A DNA stretch of 64,000 nt from Oscheius onirici. Lineage: Eukaryota > Nematoda > Chromadorea > Rhabditida > Rhabditidae. Position numbers and translations under genes: made by a program. The stretch is from the NCBI GenBank assembly GCA_932521025.1, contig OW051471.1:1116001-1180000 (forward strand), in the 5' to 3' direction. The notes under the pieces were generated by a model. The model made no database searches. It saw nothing but the letters and a program-made list of their open reading frames with translations, and was not told where the DNA came from. Shown in pieces: positions 33,001-40,904 of this stretch. Position 1 is the first letter of the stretch. Each line of letters begins with the position of its first letter.

Positions 33001-36000
33001 ACTGTGCTTTTTCTAAACGTTTCAGAAAAATTGAGTTGAGTTTGCGAAAATACTGTTAGTAAACACACTGTGAATGAAAACAGGTGCTCCAGAGGGTGGT
33101 CGCATCCAGATCCTCGGAATCCTGTAGCTGTTCGGTAGTCGCATCACTCCTTCTCCTCTTGCCTTGCCGTATTCTTCGAGTTTACGAGGGATCGGAGAGA
33201 GACCTGGATATTATATCACTCGTTAGTTCACACTTCTAGTTAGTGTAGGTATTCGAATAGTAGCTCAGGACAGAGGGACAGAGAAACAGAGATAGAGGGG
33301 CAAAAAGTATAGATCTTGAGGCAGGTTTTATGTTTCAAACAGTATATATGGTTCAGTTCAATTCGCTGCTAAAAACGATTAGAAAACTATGAAAACTTTC
33401 GAATGACAAAGTGAACAGGCCCGACTGATTTCCTGGGGGACAGACGGACACAGATTGGAGCAACTATTCGAAAAAAAACGGAATAACGAAAAGTTACCAT
33501 CATAGCCTTCAAACTTGACGACGTCGGGAGACCAGCCTTCGAGAGTGTTAGAATCTAAGTCTAGAAATTAGGAAAAATACAGCCGGAAATTAGTTGAAAT
33601 CAACCGATAATTAGTTATTGCAATCCAAGAATTCAAAAGTAAAAAAATACTGGCTTTTTACCAGAGTTGTATGGGACGGGAAAACGTGGGAGGAGCCGTT
33701 TTCCCTACGGTACAGCTCGCGCCAAACTACTACGTTACGTACTTTTTCGTTGCGCAAAATTGCGTACAAAAAATCCTCTCTAATTGCGTTCCAAATTGCG
33801 CAACTTACTCCCGCGCTTACGCAATTTAGCGTAAAAGGAACTAGAAGATTTGGCACGAGGTATAGGTATCCGGTAAGTCTCCGGATACCTATACCGTTGG
33901 TCCGCAGGCAAAATCAAAATACCGCCACACTCGCACAACACGGCTTTCGACATACTGTTCTTCCCTGAGGTAAATGAGCGAAAACTACCTGAAGCACTGT
34001 ATCCGCTGTTCTCCACCTGAGAAGTATCCTGAAATGATATTATTTAGTAAACATTTTATGTCGTTTTTGAGGAGAGCCCTATAACCACATTTGGGTTCCC
34101 ACCTTGAAACTTTTGACTAATCCGGTCACAGGGTTTCCTCTAAATTTTTCCTCCTTTTTTGGCGATTTTCTGGTTTTCTGAGCAAATGTGTTTTCAGCAG
34201 ATTTCACCTGATCAAAGAATTGTTCACTCCGTTATCATTTTTCAGTCACGGAAAAATGTCACTGACTATATCGGGACAGTGGGGTGTACCATGCCAAGCA
34301 AGGCTGGGCGAATAGTTCGCATTCGCATTCGCGAATATTCGCACTATTTTGCTAATTTCGCATTCGCATTTGCGTTTTCAAAAAATTGACTGTTCGAAAT
34401 TCGCATTCGCCCTTTCGCCGCCATTCACATTCGCGAATATTCGCACTTTTTTTAAATACCCGCATTCGCATCAGTTTCGGCTATGCGAATACATTCGCAA
34501 TTCGCATTCGCACCTGATTTTACTATTCACCCAGCCCTGATGCCAAATTTGACTCACCGAAGCATAGTCGATGGACCGTCCCTTGGTCAGTTTTCGGATC
34601 TCGCCACTTCGTCTCTTCAACGAGGCTTGGATGTCTGGAAAATGGGAATGATATCACTGGAAATTGGAACTTTTTGAAGGAAAATTTTGGAAATAAAGAA
34701 AGTTTTTTGTTGCAAGGAATGGGTAAAAACAGCTTTTTGAACAGAAAAGTGATGGTCATGAGAGAAAAACGACGAAAAAAAAGCATTAGAAAGTGTACAC
34801 TTTGAACCATTGAAAAGGTTTTGGTTGTACTGTAAGCGCCTTAGTTCGTTCAAACTTTCTTGAAGTTTCGTTTTTCACTATTTTTCTTCTTTTATTTAGC
34901 CTTTTAAAGGCAGTTTATCGAGTTCTGCGCGTAAAAAAACCCCTTGAAAATTGGTCACAAATACCACGAAAAAGACGCTTCCCCCGTAAGCCGTTCTCGG
35001 ACATTTAAGTTTTTTGTTTTTGTAAGCCCGTAAAGACAGAAATCTGATCGAGGTGCTACTGTCATCTCGTCATGTTATTTACAAATATCTCAAAATTTCA
35101 AAAGAAATCCAAGTTCTGACGTTTCAAAACGATTTTCAATGAGTTTGATGAAAATTTTGTAAACTTCACCTACCCTCCAAAAACTTCGCTTATTTCCTTT
35201 CTGTAACGTTAGGAAATCTTCCTATTCACAAAAATACAGTTTTTTTGAAATTCCCCCCAAGTGCCTCGGAAGTCACAAAATCGAGGTTTTTCTTACCACA
35301 ATCTTTTCTTCACGAAATGTTTCATTCATTCAAGATATAACAACATCTTTGAAACCCCCCAATCCTTCCACAGAGGTTTTCCCATTCCTGCTCTTTCCAA
35401 CTTTTCTTCCATAAAAATTATTTCTTACCTTTAGAAATGAGTTCGTCCTGCGAAACGACCGTCTCAATGCCGGTATCGATAATCGTCTGGGAGTCGTGTT
35501 TTCCTTCTGGAACGGCGTATGGTTTTCCGCCATTTGCGCCACTCCAAAATTGCTCCAAAACCTAGATTTTTTGTCCTTTTTCAAGTTGAAAAAAACAAGA
35601 AAACCTGGTCAGATTGACCCAAATTGTTGACGGAAAATTTGTGCTTGCTGCCGGTGCTGGAGTGATGTACCCACTCGTGTGGGGCTTGTAAAAAACGATT
35701 AAAATCTTCGTCGGAATCCTGAGATGCATGACGTTTACTGGGAGCGGGGTAGGGAATGTCAATGCTGAAACATTATCGTAAAGTCATTATTTATTTATTT
35801 CTATTTATTCGTGAAGTCATTAGCTCTTTGAAAAAAAAGTCTCTGCTTATGAAAATTGTGAAACAAGTAAAGTAAAGTTTTTTTCCTTTCAACGCCAGAG
35901 TTCCAAAGAATCCTCTGCGAGACAAGCTCTACTGGGTCAATCTGAGGGGCAGATCGTGTGATACGTTCACGTTCCGAAGCTGCTCAACTTGTTGCCTTTA

Positions 36001-37740
36001 CTTCGAACCAAGCTACTGCTACTAACAGTAAGAATAAGTTTTTTGAACACAGTAAAAACTAGATCATTTCAAAACTATCTAAAATATTACAATGCGAAAG
36101 TGTCTGAGGCTGACTCTGGCTTTGTTTGTTTGTTTGTCTGTTTGTCAGTGGCCACGAAAATTTTGGTGTATTGCTAAGAGTCGCCGTCTCCACCCAGACG
36201 ATCCGGGTTCGACTCCTCTCCCCGCCAAATAGTTTTGCAAAATAGTTTTGAGTAGGAAATAGAGTCAGGGTAACCGCTAGGGGATTTGAAGGGATCGGTT
36301 GACTGGGTAAGGGAGCAGAAGAGATCGGTTGACAGGGGAAGGGATCAAAAAGGGTCGGTTGACAGGGGAAGGGAGCAGAAGGGATCAGAAGAGATCGGTT
36401 GACTGGGGAAGGGAGCAGAATGGATCGGTTGACTGGGGCAAGAGATCAGGAGAGATTGGTTGACTGGGATCAGAAGTAACGAAGAAAAAAAAGTTAAAAA
36501 AAAGCCGCCGACAGGCGGCGAAGCCGGCTGGTGTATAGATTATGAAGCAAAATTTGCCTAGGAAAAGTATATATTTTGACAAAAGTTTCTTGAGAGAATC
36601 TTTCAAGAATAACATAAAGGCTGAATAATCAAGTGTTCTCATTCGTTATGTAGAAGACCATGAGCTAATTTGATAATTTGCTAGACAAATCCTGAAAAGG
36701 ACGTGAAAATGGCATGGAAAATGAGGGCTGTCCCGAAGCGGCGGGAATGTTCGATTTGAAAAAAAAATAAGTTTGCAAAAATCTTGGCTGAGTATCCAAT
36801 GTTTACAGGGTATATCAATTTGGCTACAGCACGCAAACTTTGGATACTCAGCCAAGATTTTGGCAAAGTAACCTTTTTTAAATCGAACATTTTCGTCGAG
36901 AGACAGCCCATGGCTAACACGCAGTCTTATTTTGGTAATGGCACGAAAAATAGGGACGCCTGCTGTTGAATACGTCGCCCGTACAGTTTAGCTAATTTTT
37001 AGGATAAGCTAGTGTTTTGACATGAATAATTCACCGGGTTACTGTATTTTGTTCGCTTATCATAAAAATATTCATATTCTAGAAAAGTACATTTTTTGAG
37101 AAAGCCAGAAAAATCGACAAAGAAAAATTCTGCCCTGTTACTCGTGAGCATCGTGAAGTTCAAAATGTTCGGAAAGGTTCGAAATTGTAAATTTGTTTGT
37201 GAAAACACTCGAAGCGAGAAACCTTGTTTCGCAGATTGCATAAAAGAAAAGCTGAGGTACTATGTATTACTATTTCTTCATCTTCCGGAAGTTCACAGAT
37301 ACAGTTTGTTCACTTTGAAGAGAACAATACCGTAACAGTTCACTATTCATTTCGGTACCCATTTGCCCAAAGTTTGCACTAAAAATTGGATATTCAGGCA
37401 GGGGGAATACGCAGCTAATTTGTGGGATAAATGGGTCTCCAAATGACTGAATAGTTACGGTATCTTTCACTACAAAAAAGGTTGAAGTAAAGAAAACTTG
37501 GACTCACCTGTGCCGGAAGGTCGGAATATCCGGCGGCGGGAAAAACTTTTGATCTGACGGCGGTGGGACGGGATTGAATATAGGCTGTCGCAAATAGTCC
37601 GGCCGTTTGAGTTCAAAAACAGCCGCCCCGGCCGACTCACTCACGAGGCCATAGGGTGAGGCAGGTTGAGGAACTGTGACAACAACCTTTTTGGCTGAGG
37701 TAAGAGTCAAGAGGATGAGGAGCCGTAGCGCCGGATGCAT
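15100..37740 (-). CDS. Large secreted low-complexity protein, about 1768 aa, 29 exons, family unknown
   Basis: Minus-strand exons: 37740-37508, 35764-35605, 35561-35429, 34634-34558, 34028-33989, 33554-33498, 33203-33069, 32198-32061, 31992-30415, 29966-29922, 29828-29757, 27902-27861, 27817-27734, 27457-27407, 27156-27106, 26769-26725, 26681-26646, 25985-25911, 25483-25241, 24403-23837, 23798-23484, 22881-22581, 22054-21997, 21112-21016, 20907-20816, 20434-20276, 17487-17394, 17350-17250, 15327-15100. All join in phase to 5307 nt. Residues 1-16 are a signal peptide (MHPALRLLILLTLTSA). About 78-324 is ordinary hydrophilic sequence. About 325-850 (one exon) repeats TVT/TVS within Ser/Thr/Glu-rich sequence. 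About 850-1098 is Ala/Pro-rich from micro-exons. About 1098-1490 is Ser/Gly/Tyr-rich (GSYSSGS repeats). About 1544-1628 is Pro/Gln-rich. About 1628-1692 is Gly/Cys-rich. The last 76 residues have CC pairs and a basic RRRKR cleavage-like site. No transmembrane segment follows. I infer an extracellular matrix, cuticle or silk-like protein; I recognise no known domain. Confidence 0.82.
15393..15648 (-). mobile_element. tRNA-derived SINE (family A), copy 1
   Basis: Reading the minus strand, it starts AGCGAGATAGCACAGTGG, a tRNA-like head with an A box, carries a degraded B-box region (AAGTTCAAACCCG), then a conserved body and a tail of CTTTAT repeats (near 15378-15395 on the plus strand). Copy 2 at 16957-17207 is closely similar and in the opposite orientation. 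Both copies carry an open frame of about 60 codons, best explained by recent common origin. Confidence 0.8.
15760..16500 (-). mobile_element. RTE-type LINE, 3' fragment of the polymerase ORF
   Basis: Minus-strand frames encode the C-terminal part of a nematode RTE-like protein: LGSKLSADGEMTKEISRRVQ, then ERKMVGLSLLDHISNETIR and GRPPHRWNLL, ending KMAV plus stop near 15817. The 3' end (CTGAGTTAGGAT) matches the element at 60960-63190. The reverse transcriptase core and endonuclease are absent, an in-frame stop lies upstream of LGSKLS, and a 178-bp MITE is inserted at 16123-16300. It is a dead 5'-truncated copy in the last intron of the large secreted gene. Confidence 0.85.
16123..16300. mobile_element. 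TTAA-type MITE nested in the RTE fragment
   Basis: TTTAAA stands at both ends (16123-16128, 16295-16300), and inside them AGGGACAGTCTCATTA is mirrored by TAATGAGATTGTCTCT. Duplicated TTAA is the target site of piggyBac-type elements. It carries the conserved words GTGGCGGGACCCACGAC and TTTTTGCGTTTTTCTCGTTC. The RTE coding frame is interrupted exactly here. Relatives lie at 51024-51418, 57134-57486 and 59417-59870. Confidence 0.8.
16957..17207 (+). mobile_element. tRNA-derived SINE (family A), copy 2, with 11-bp TSD
   Basis: It starts GCGAGATGGCGCAGTGG and runs to a GGTAACCTTTTATCTTTTA tail. The direct repeat TTTTGTCAAAA flanks it (16941-16951 and 17220-17230), an 11-bp target-site duplication typical of LINE-driven retroposition. 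It lies in the same intron as copy 1 and the RTE fragment. Confidence 0.88.
17521..17803 (-). repeat. Dispersed repeat family D, copy 2
   Basis: This is the reverse complement of the 2566-2836 repeat: it opens CAAGGATAGCACCGCCCTTC and closes GGGAGCAATTTATAATGG. It lies in the intron before exon 27 of the large secreted gene. Confidence 0.75.
18720..19030. repeat. Inverted repeat around ACCATGATGGGGGGTATCA
   Basis: The segment about 18740-18800 (GAAAATCGGCGCTCTTTACC, then ATGATGGGGGGTATCA) is mirrored at about 18965-19020. The spacer is about 165 bases. It looks like part of a larger, older inverted element. No target duplication is seen. Confidence 0.6.
19145..19971. mobile_element. Large palindromic (fold-back) element
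   Basis: Arms of about 292 and 298 bases (19145-19436, 19674-19971) are inverted copies, starting AAAACTATTACATGTGATAG and ending in its complement, with a spacer of about 237 bases. Each arm carries the same open frame beginning IGINAHPSKIFVSHRNA, as expected for duplicated arms. No clear target duplication is visible. It lies in the intron between exons 26 and 27 of the large secreted gene. Confidence 0.82.
22436..22515. repeat. Hairpin repeat 'CTGCAAAGTTGTA', copy 3
   Basis: GATGTTCTGCAAAGTTGTAG is followed by GCTACAACTTTGCCGGACA, the clearest hairpin of the four copies. Confidence 0.65.
22928..23400. mobile_element. Fold-back family copy with tRNA-like segment, right arm missing
   Basis: The left arm begins GGTTGCCAAATACGTATTTT and contains CTTACCGTCTGAGCAT, matching the arms at 10088 and 48247. 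A tRNA-like segment with A box TGGCGCAGTGG and B box GGTTCGAGTCC follows at 23253-23330. The inverted right arm is absent. It lies in the intron between exons 21 and 22 of the large secreted gene, next to a Ser-rich exon. Confidence 0.75.
26190..26396. mobile_element. GAGTATCCAA MITE copy
   Basis: ATGTTCGATTTGAAAA on the left is mirrored by TTTAAAATCGAACTTTTTT on the right, and inside CTTGGCTGAGTATCCAATGC is mirrored by GCATTGGATACTCAGCCAAG. The right end (CGGGACAGCCC) matches the terminal repeat of the copy at 36725-36909; the left end is altered. Confidence 0.7.
28180..29379. mobile_element. Mutator-like non-autonomous element carrying a gypsy fragment
   Basis: The element is 28189-29370 (1182 bp). 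Its two ends are 24-bp terminal inverted repeats with one mismatch: GGGGCGTAAACTATTCGTCC at left, and GGGGTGTAAACTATTCGTCC when the right end is read inward. The 9-bp direct repeat TAAACCTGC flanks it exactly (28180-28188, 29371-29379). A 9-bp duplication is the hallmark of MULE/Mutator elements. Subterminal copies of ACTATTCGTCCGA recur on both strands near both ends. The interior is not transposase but a degraded Ty3/gypsy pol fragment. It lies in the intron between exons 11 and 12 of the large secreted gene. Confidence 0.88.
28392..29275 (+). pseudogene. Ty3/gypsy pol fragment (protease and start of RT), captured
   Basis: One frame (28533-28979) resembles the retroviral-type protease to linker region (LFGFDFMKTVNQMG and NHISFGPSQGAVITV). 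A second, overlapping frame (28954-29175) has LTPEQKEQFKKIILRHRASI, as seen just before the reverse transcriptase of gypsy-like elements. A third short stretch (about 29185-29260) has IPLGMIPEVNKQIEDM, the usual start of RT. The frames shift between blocks, and a segment containing GATCCCTTCTGACCACTGTC occurs twice (about 28471 and 28748), so the copy is rearranged and dead. No LTRs are present; it sits wholly inside the Mutator-like element. Confidence 0.72.
32519..32601 (-). other. tRNA-like (Leu/Ser-type) relic
   Basis: On the minus strand the segment has an A box (TGGCCGAGTGG) and a B box (GGTTCGAATTC) about 45 bases apart, as in a type II tRNA head. The stems do not pair cleanly, so this is probably a tRNA-derived SINE head. 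It lies between exons 7 and 8 of the large secreted gene. Confidence 0.45.
34301..34538. mobile_element. MITE rich in TTCGCATTCGC
   Basis: AGGCTGGGCGAATAGT at the left is mirrored by ACTATTCACCCAGCCCT at the right. The interior is many copies of TTCGCATTCGC and GCGAATATTCGC. It is 238 bp and ends only 19 bases from the donor end of exon 4 (34558) of the large secreted gene. A fragment of the same family sits at 59301-59356. Confidence 0.8.
36150..36540 (+). mobile_element. tRNA-derived SINE (family B), copy 1, with minisatellite tail
   Basis: TGGCCACGAAAATTTTGGTG leads into a tRNA-like part with a good B box (GGTTCGACTCC, near 36207). A body with GTAGGAAATAGAGTCAGGGT is followed by about seven imperfect repeats of GGATCGGTTGACTGGGGAAG, ending in GCCGCCGACAGGCGGCGAAG. 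Copies with different repeat numbers lie at 46090-46345 and, reversed, at 46985-47420. It lies in intron 1 of the large secreted gene. Confidence 0.72.
36725..36909. mobile_element. GAGTATCCAA MITE, best copy
   Basis: Terminal GGGCTGTC and GACAGCCC are inverted. Inside them come ATGTTCGATTTGAA and its mirror, then CTTGGCTGAGTATCCAATG and its mirror, around a short loop containing ATCAATTTGGCTACAGCACG. It is 185 bp, without coding capacity. Other copies: 26190-26396, 12655-12785 and a scrap at 9225. Confidence 0.82.
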
Positions 37741-37787
37741 TTGGGGGGAAGAACGGGCTGCTGGACCCGACTTGGAAGGGGCGGCTA

Positions 37788-37807
37788 CTCTCTCTCTCTC
37801 TCTCTAC
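37788..37807. repeat. CT/GA dinucleotide run upstream of the large secreted gene
   Basis: A CT-repeat of about 20 bases lies some 50 bases upstream of the ATG at 37740 (GA repeat on the gene's strand). It may be in the promoter or 5' UTR; function is unknown. Confidence 0.5.
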
Positions 37808-38099
37808 TGGTTCTTTCGTCAGACGAGGGCAATGGGAAATGGTCTGGGATCTCTAGGGGTTTGGGATGAGCCACTCTGTTACTGTCACTGTTACTATCGC
37901 TGTCCCTTTCAGAATTTCAGATGTGATTCATCGAAAGCATATATAACACTCGACTTTTTTGCAAGAATTTCTCTCCTCATTTTCAGCAGAACCAAATATG
38001 CTCTTTTCTGCTCCGAAGAACCCCGAACATTCTCATGTTCTTATCACAGAGCCATAACTTGGTTGCCAGACACGCCCTGATGAGACATCCAGTAAGATA

Positions 38100-40090
38100 T
38101 CCGGCGTGTGGAAAAGCATGGTCTATAATTGATAGCAGATAGTTTCCGTTGTGTCATGTGGTTGGGACGTTGTCTCGTGTTTTTGTAGCCTGTTTCTGAT
38201 GCCAAGGGCTAGAATAGTGGAATAGTAAAATGAATCAAGAGCCATAGGGAGCTTGAAAATGTTAAAGAAGGCTAAAAGAAGAAAAGTCTAAAAACTGCTG
38301 TGAAAATTTGCAATGCTTCATTTCTTCTTTATCTTGCCGACTATGGTTTGCAACTTTGCTCATCACGGAATGTTTTCTGAAATCTCTTCCGGCTTTCTCT
38401 ATGGTCCATTTCCAACCTTCAGCGGCAGCAATTTAGAATTTGGAGTATTTTTTCCGTTGTTCCCGGAACTAAAAGAGGAAAATTACGGACTACTCTTCTT
38501 ATTAAGACAATCAGTCTAATCGCATATATGGGGGTGGTCCAAAATTACGGTAAGCTGTGCTCGCGCTGATCTTCAAATTCTGAAGATTGTATTTCCACTG
38601 CCACTTCCATGTGACTTTTATGCACGCATTCAAGGAGTTGAAGATAAAGAAGAACAGAACCCGCCACCTGAGAGAACTGACCAAGAAAATATGGAACGAA
38701 AAACGACTGGAGACTCGCGGTTTCCTCTTCAATTCTTTGCAAAACATAACAAACTCAAAAAAATGGAAAAAATGTATTCAGTGAGTCTTCGAATAAGAGG
38801 AAAAAGATTCATACTGATTGAATTTGAAAAGAAACCCACAGTTACTATAATAGTAAGCGGAGAAAAATACCGAAAATTCTCGAAAATAGTAATTTTCGGT
38901 TTCCAAGCTAACTTTGTTCAAAACCAGTACCGCTGGCCGTTGGGAATAGGCAATAACCATGCACACAAAATCTTATCCACCTGTCGATCTACACACCATT
39001 TCGTTCAGAAGGAAAGTTCTACTGTAACTCGAGAAAACAAAAATTAAATGTTTCACTCTTTAGGTATAAGGCTGTCAAATTGATCAAAATCACTTTCGTA
39101 TTAATTTTCAGATCCAAGAAAAATCGGTCTTTTTTTGCAACACCCTTTGAAAGTATCTTACCTACTCTTTTGCAGTTGTCATTGGACAGACTACTTTTGT
39201 TTTTCAGATTTCAAATCCTTTCCTCCCAAGAAAGCCATTCCTTTCCCGCGCTCGGCCACAAACATTGACCAGCCGATAGCATCAGGAAGCCAGTCTCTCG
39301 GCGCCACTGTTAGCCATATCCAGCTTACCAGTTAGCCTTACACACACGTCCATTTCGGACGCCACAGAGGCGGTTTTCTTATGGCTTATGGGGGACAAGA
39401 AAACATCGGGAGAAAGGGGTCGCTGGGAAAAAGTACGAGGGAAATTAATCAGAAGAGAGGACGCGAAAGTTTAATAGCTCGCCTTTTTCGTGTTCCGAAC
39501 GAAATTCCCATGTTATGGAGGACGGGAGGAGGAGAGGATACGGAGTTTGTTTCGAAAAGAGTTATCCCCTCGGCTGGAAAATCTTCATGGCTATAAAAAA
39601 TCCGAAAGATCCTGGCGCCAAACTGCGTATTTTTCGTTGAGCGGTTTTGGTTACCGCAATTTCCCGCCAATAAAAAATACGCAAGATGAAGATTTGGCAA
39701 GCACTAAAGCTGCGTTCAAACTAGTATTCACGCGTACGTAATTTTAGTATGTAACGTGAAGATTTGTCAGTACAGGAACTAGAAGAACTGGGATATACAG
39801 AAATTCTATTCTTGCATCGAATGCTTATTTTCACCGAATCATTTCTTCTTCTTCCTCCGAAGGTAATAAAAGTAGAGACTCCGTGGAATGACTGTCTCGG
39901 ATCAGGAAGTGACCGAGGTCGGAACCTCTCTTTCTCTCCGCAAGTGAAAAAGACTCGAATGGGGTACTTCGGATTGATGAATTGTGGACAGTAAACGGGA
40001 GAAGGGGGAGACACTGTTAGTTTTTTTCTACATTAACCAGAATCTATTGCAAACGACTTGGTTTCCACCAGACTTGCACAAGGAATTACC
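38100..40090. other. Intergenic stretch with two possible exons
   Basis: Two exon-like pieces stand out on the plus strand. At about 38587-38717 an open, basic stretch (HVTFMHAFKELKIKKNRTRH) ends at a possible donor. At 39217-39335 a perfect TTTTTCAG acceptor opens a frame (FKSFPPKKAIPFPRSATNID...) ending in a stop, as a last exon would. I cannot link them into one gene, and 38720-38795 is a repeat also found at 54799-54872. The rest is AT-rich without visible genes. Confidence 0.3.
39217..39335 (+). CDS. Possible terminal exon of an unrecognised gene
   Basis: The strong acceptor TTTTTCAG precedes an open frame of 38 codons (phase 1) with balanced composition (KAIPFPRSATNIDQPIASGS), ending in TAG. 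GC content is higher than the surroundings, as for worm exons. No upstream partner exon with a matching phase could be confirmed, so this may be an exon relic. Confidence 0.3.
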
Positions 40091-40100
40091 TTGGTAAGTA

Positions 40101-40334
40101 ATTAAGGTCAAATCTTCCAACAACAACGAGTACCGCGTCAAGCCCGTCTTCGGATTCGTCGAACCCGGTGCCGCCACTCCGCTCAAGATCACCCGTTCGG
40201 CTGGACCGGCCAAGGAGGACAAGCTCGTCATCTTCTTTGCCGTGGCTCCGGCCGATGCTGCTGACGCCAAGCCGGCCTTCGAGGAATCGGAGATAGAGGG
40301 CGCTTTCGCCCTGCTCCTCTTGGTCAAGGAATAA
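40101..40334 (+). pseudogene. 5'-truncated sperm-specific MSP-domain (ssp-like) gene relic
   Basis: A frame of 77 codons encodes the second half of an MSP-like domain: KVKSSNNNEYRVKPVFGFVE, then ATPLKITRSAGPAKEDKLVI and FFAVAPADAADAKPAF, then stop. This matches the small sperm-specific (ssp) proteins of nematodes, in which the MSP fold spans about 107 residues. A stop codon lies directly upstream in frame, and no N-terminal half (TADPP-type start) is seen. The end also departs from the usual C terminus. GC-rich codon use contrasts with the AT-rich flanks. Probably a truncated duplicate. Confidence 0.8.
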
Positions 40335-40483
40335 AGAGGTGGAGTATAGACTTGTTCTTTTTGTTGTCTTCTTGTAGTTTTAGTAGTAGTAGCCACCTTT
40401 CTAACAGAATTCCCCCTATCTTCCTCCTGACTGAGCTTTCTTCTCGATTCGGCGTCTTGGTAGTTCAGCTTGAACAATAGAAC

Positions 40484-40553
40484 ACCCGTTCGGCTGGACC
40501 GGCAAAGAAGAGGACAAGCTCGTCATCTTCTTTGCCGTGGCACCTGACTGTTT
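40484..40553 (+). pseudogene. Second fragment of the same ssp-like gene
   Basis: About 70 bases repeat the segment coding TRSAGPA and EDKLVIFFAVA from 40181-40247, with a 3-base insertion (AAGAAGAGG for AAGGAGG-type sequence) and no coding context on either side. It is a tandem scrap of the relic 150 bases upstream. Confidence 0.75.
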
Positions 40554-40904
40554 CTTTGTGAACTTCTTCTTGAGAGAACAAGACTAGGCCGAACCGTGTG
40601 TTCGATATCAATTTTTCCGCATTTTTCGGAGGTAGTAGTTGCTCACCTTTCTCTCTACTTTTTAGAGTCACCGCGCTCTAAAAGCCCATTTTGGATCAGT
40701 AGAATTCGTCGATTTGTCCCAGTAGAAAAGTCTTTTTCAAAACGTTCTTCTTGATTTACAATTAGAAAAGTTTTTTTAAACCTTTGAAATTGTTTTGAAG
40801 CTAATTATAGAACATTGAAGTTTTTCGATCAAAAACTTTCAAATTTCTGCAAACTTACTAGCTTATCAGAAAGTTTTGTGGACAACTTTGGACACTCGAC
40901 TACT

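Noticed and set aside
36300-36480. Regular GATCGGTTGAC repeats as a CRISPR-like array
   Set aside because: Units are contiguous imperfect minisatellite repeats inside a SINE in a eukaryotic genome; no unique spacers.
39381-39741. Short frames around 39.4-39.7 kb as small genes
   Set aside because: No splice-site support, start context or recognisable motif; overlapping frames on both strands are equally long.
40028-40477. Minus-strand frame of 149 codons
   Set aside because: It is antisense to the ssp-like relic, whose plus frame matches a known family.
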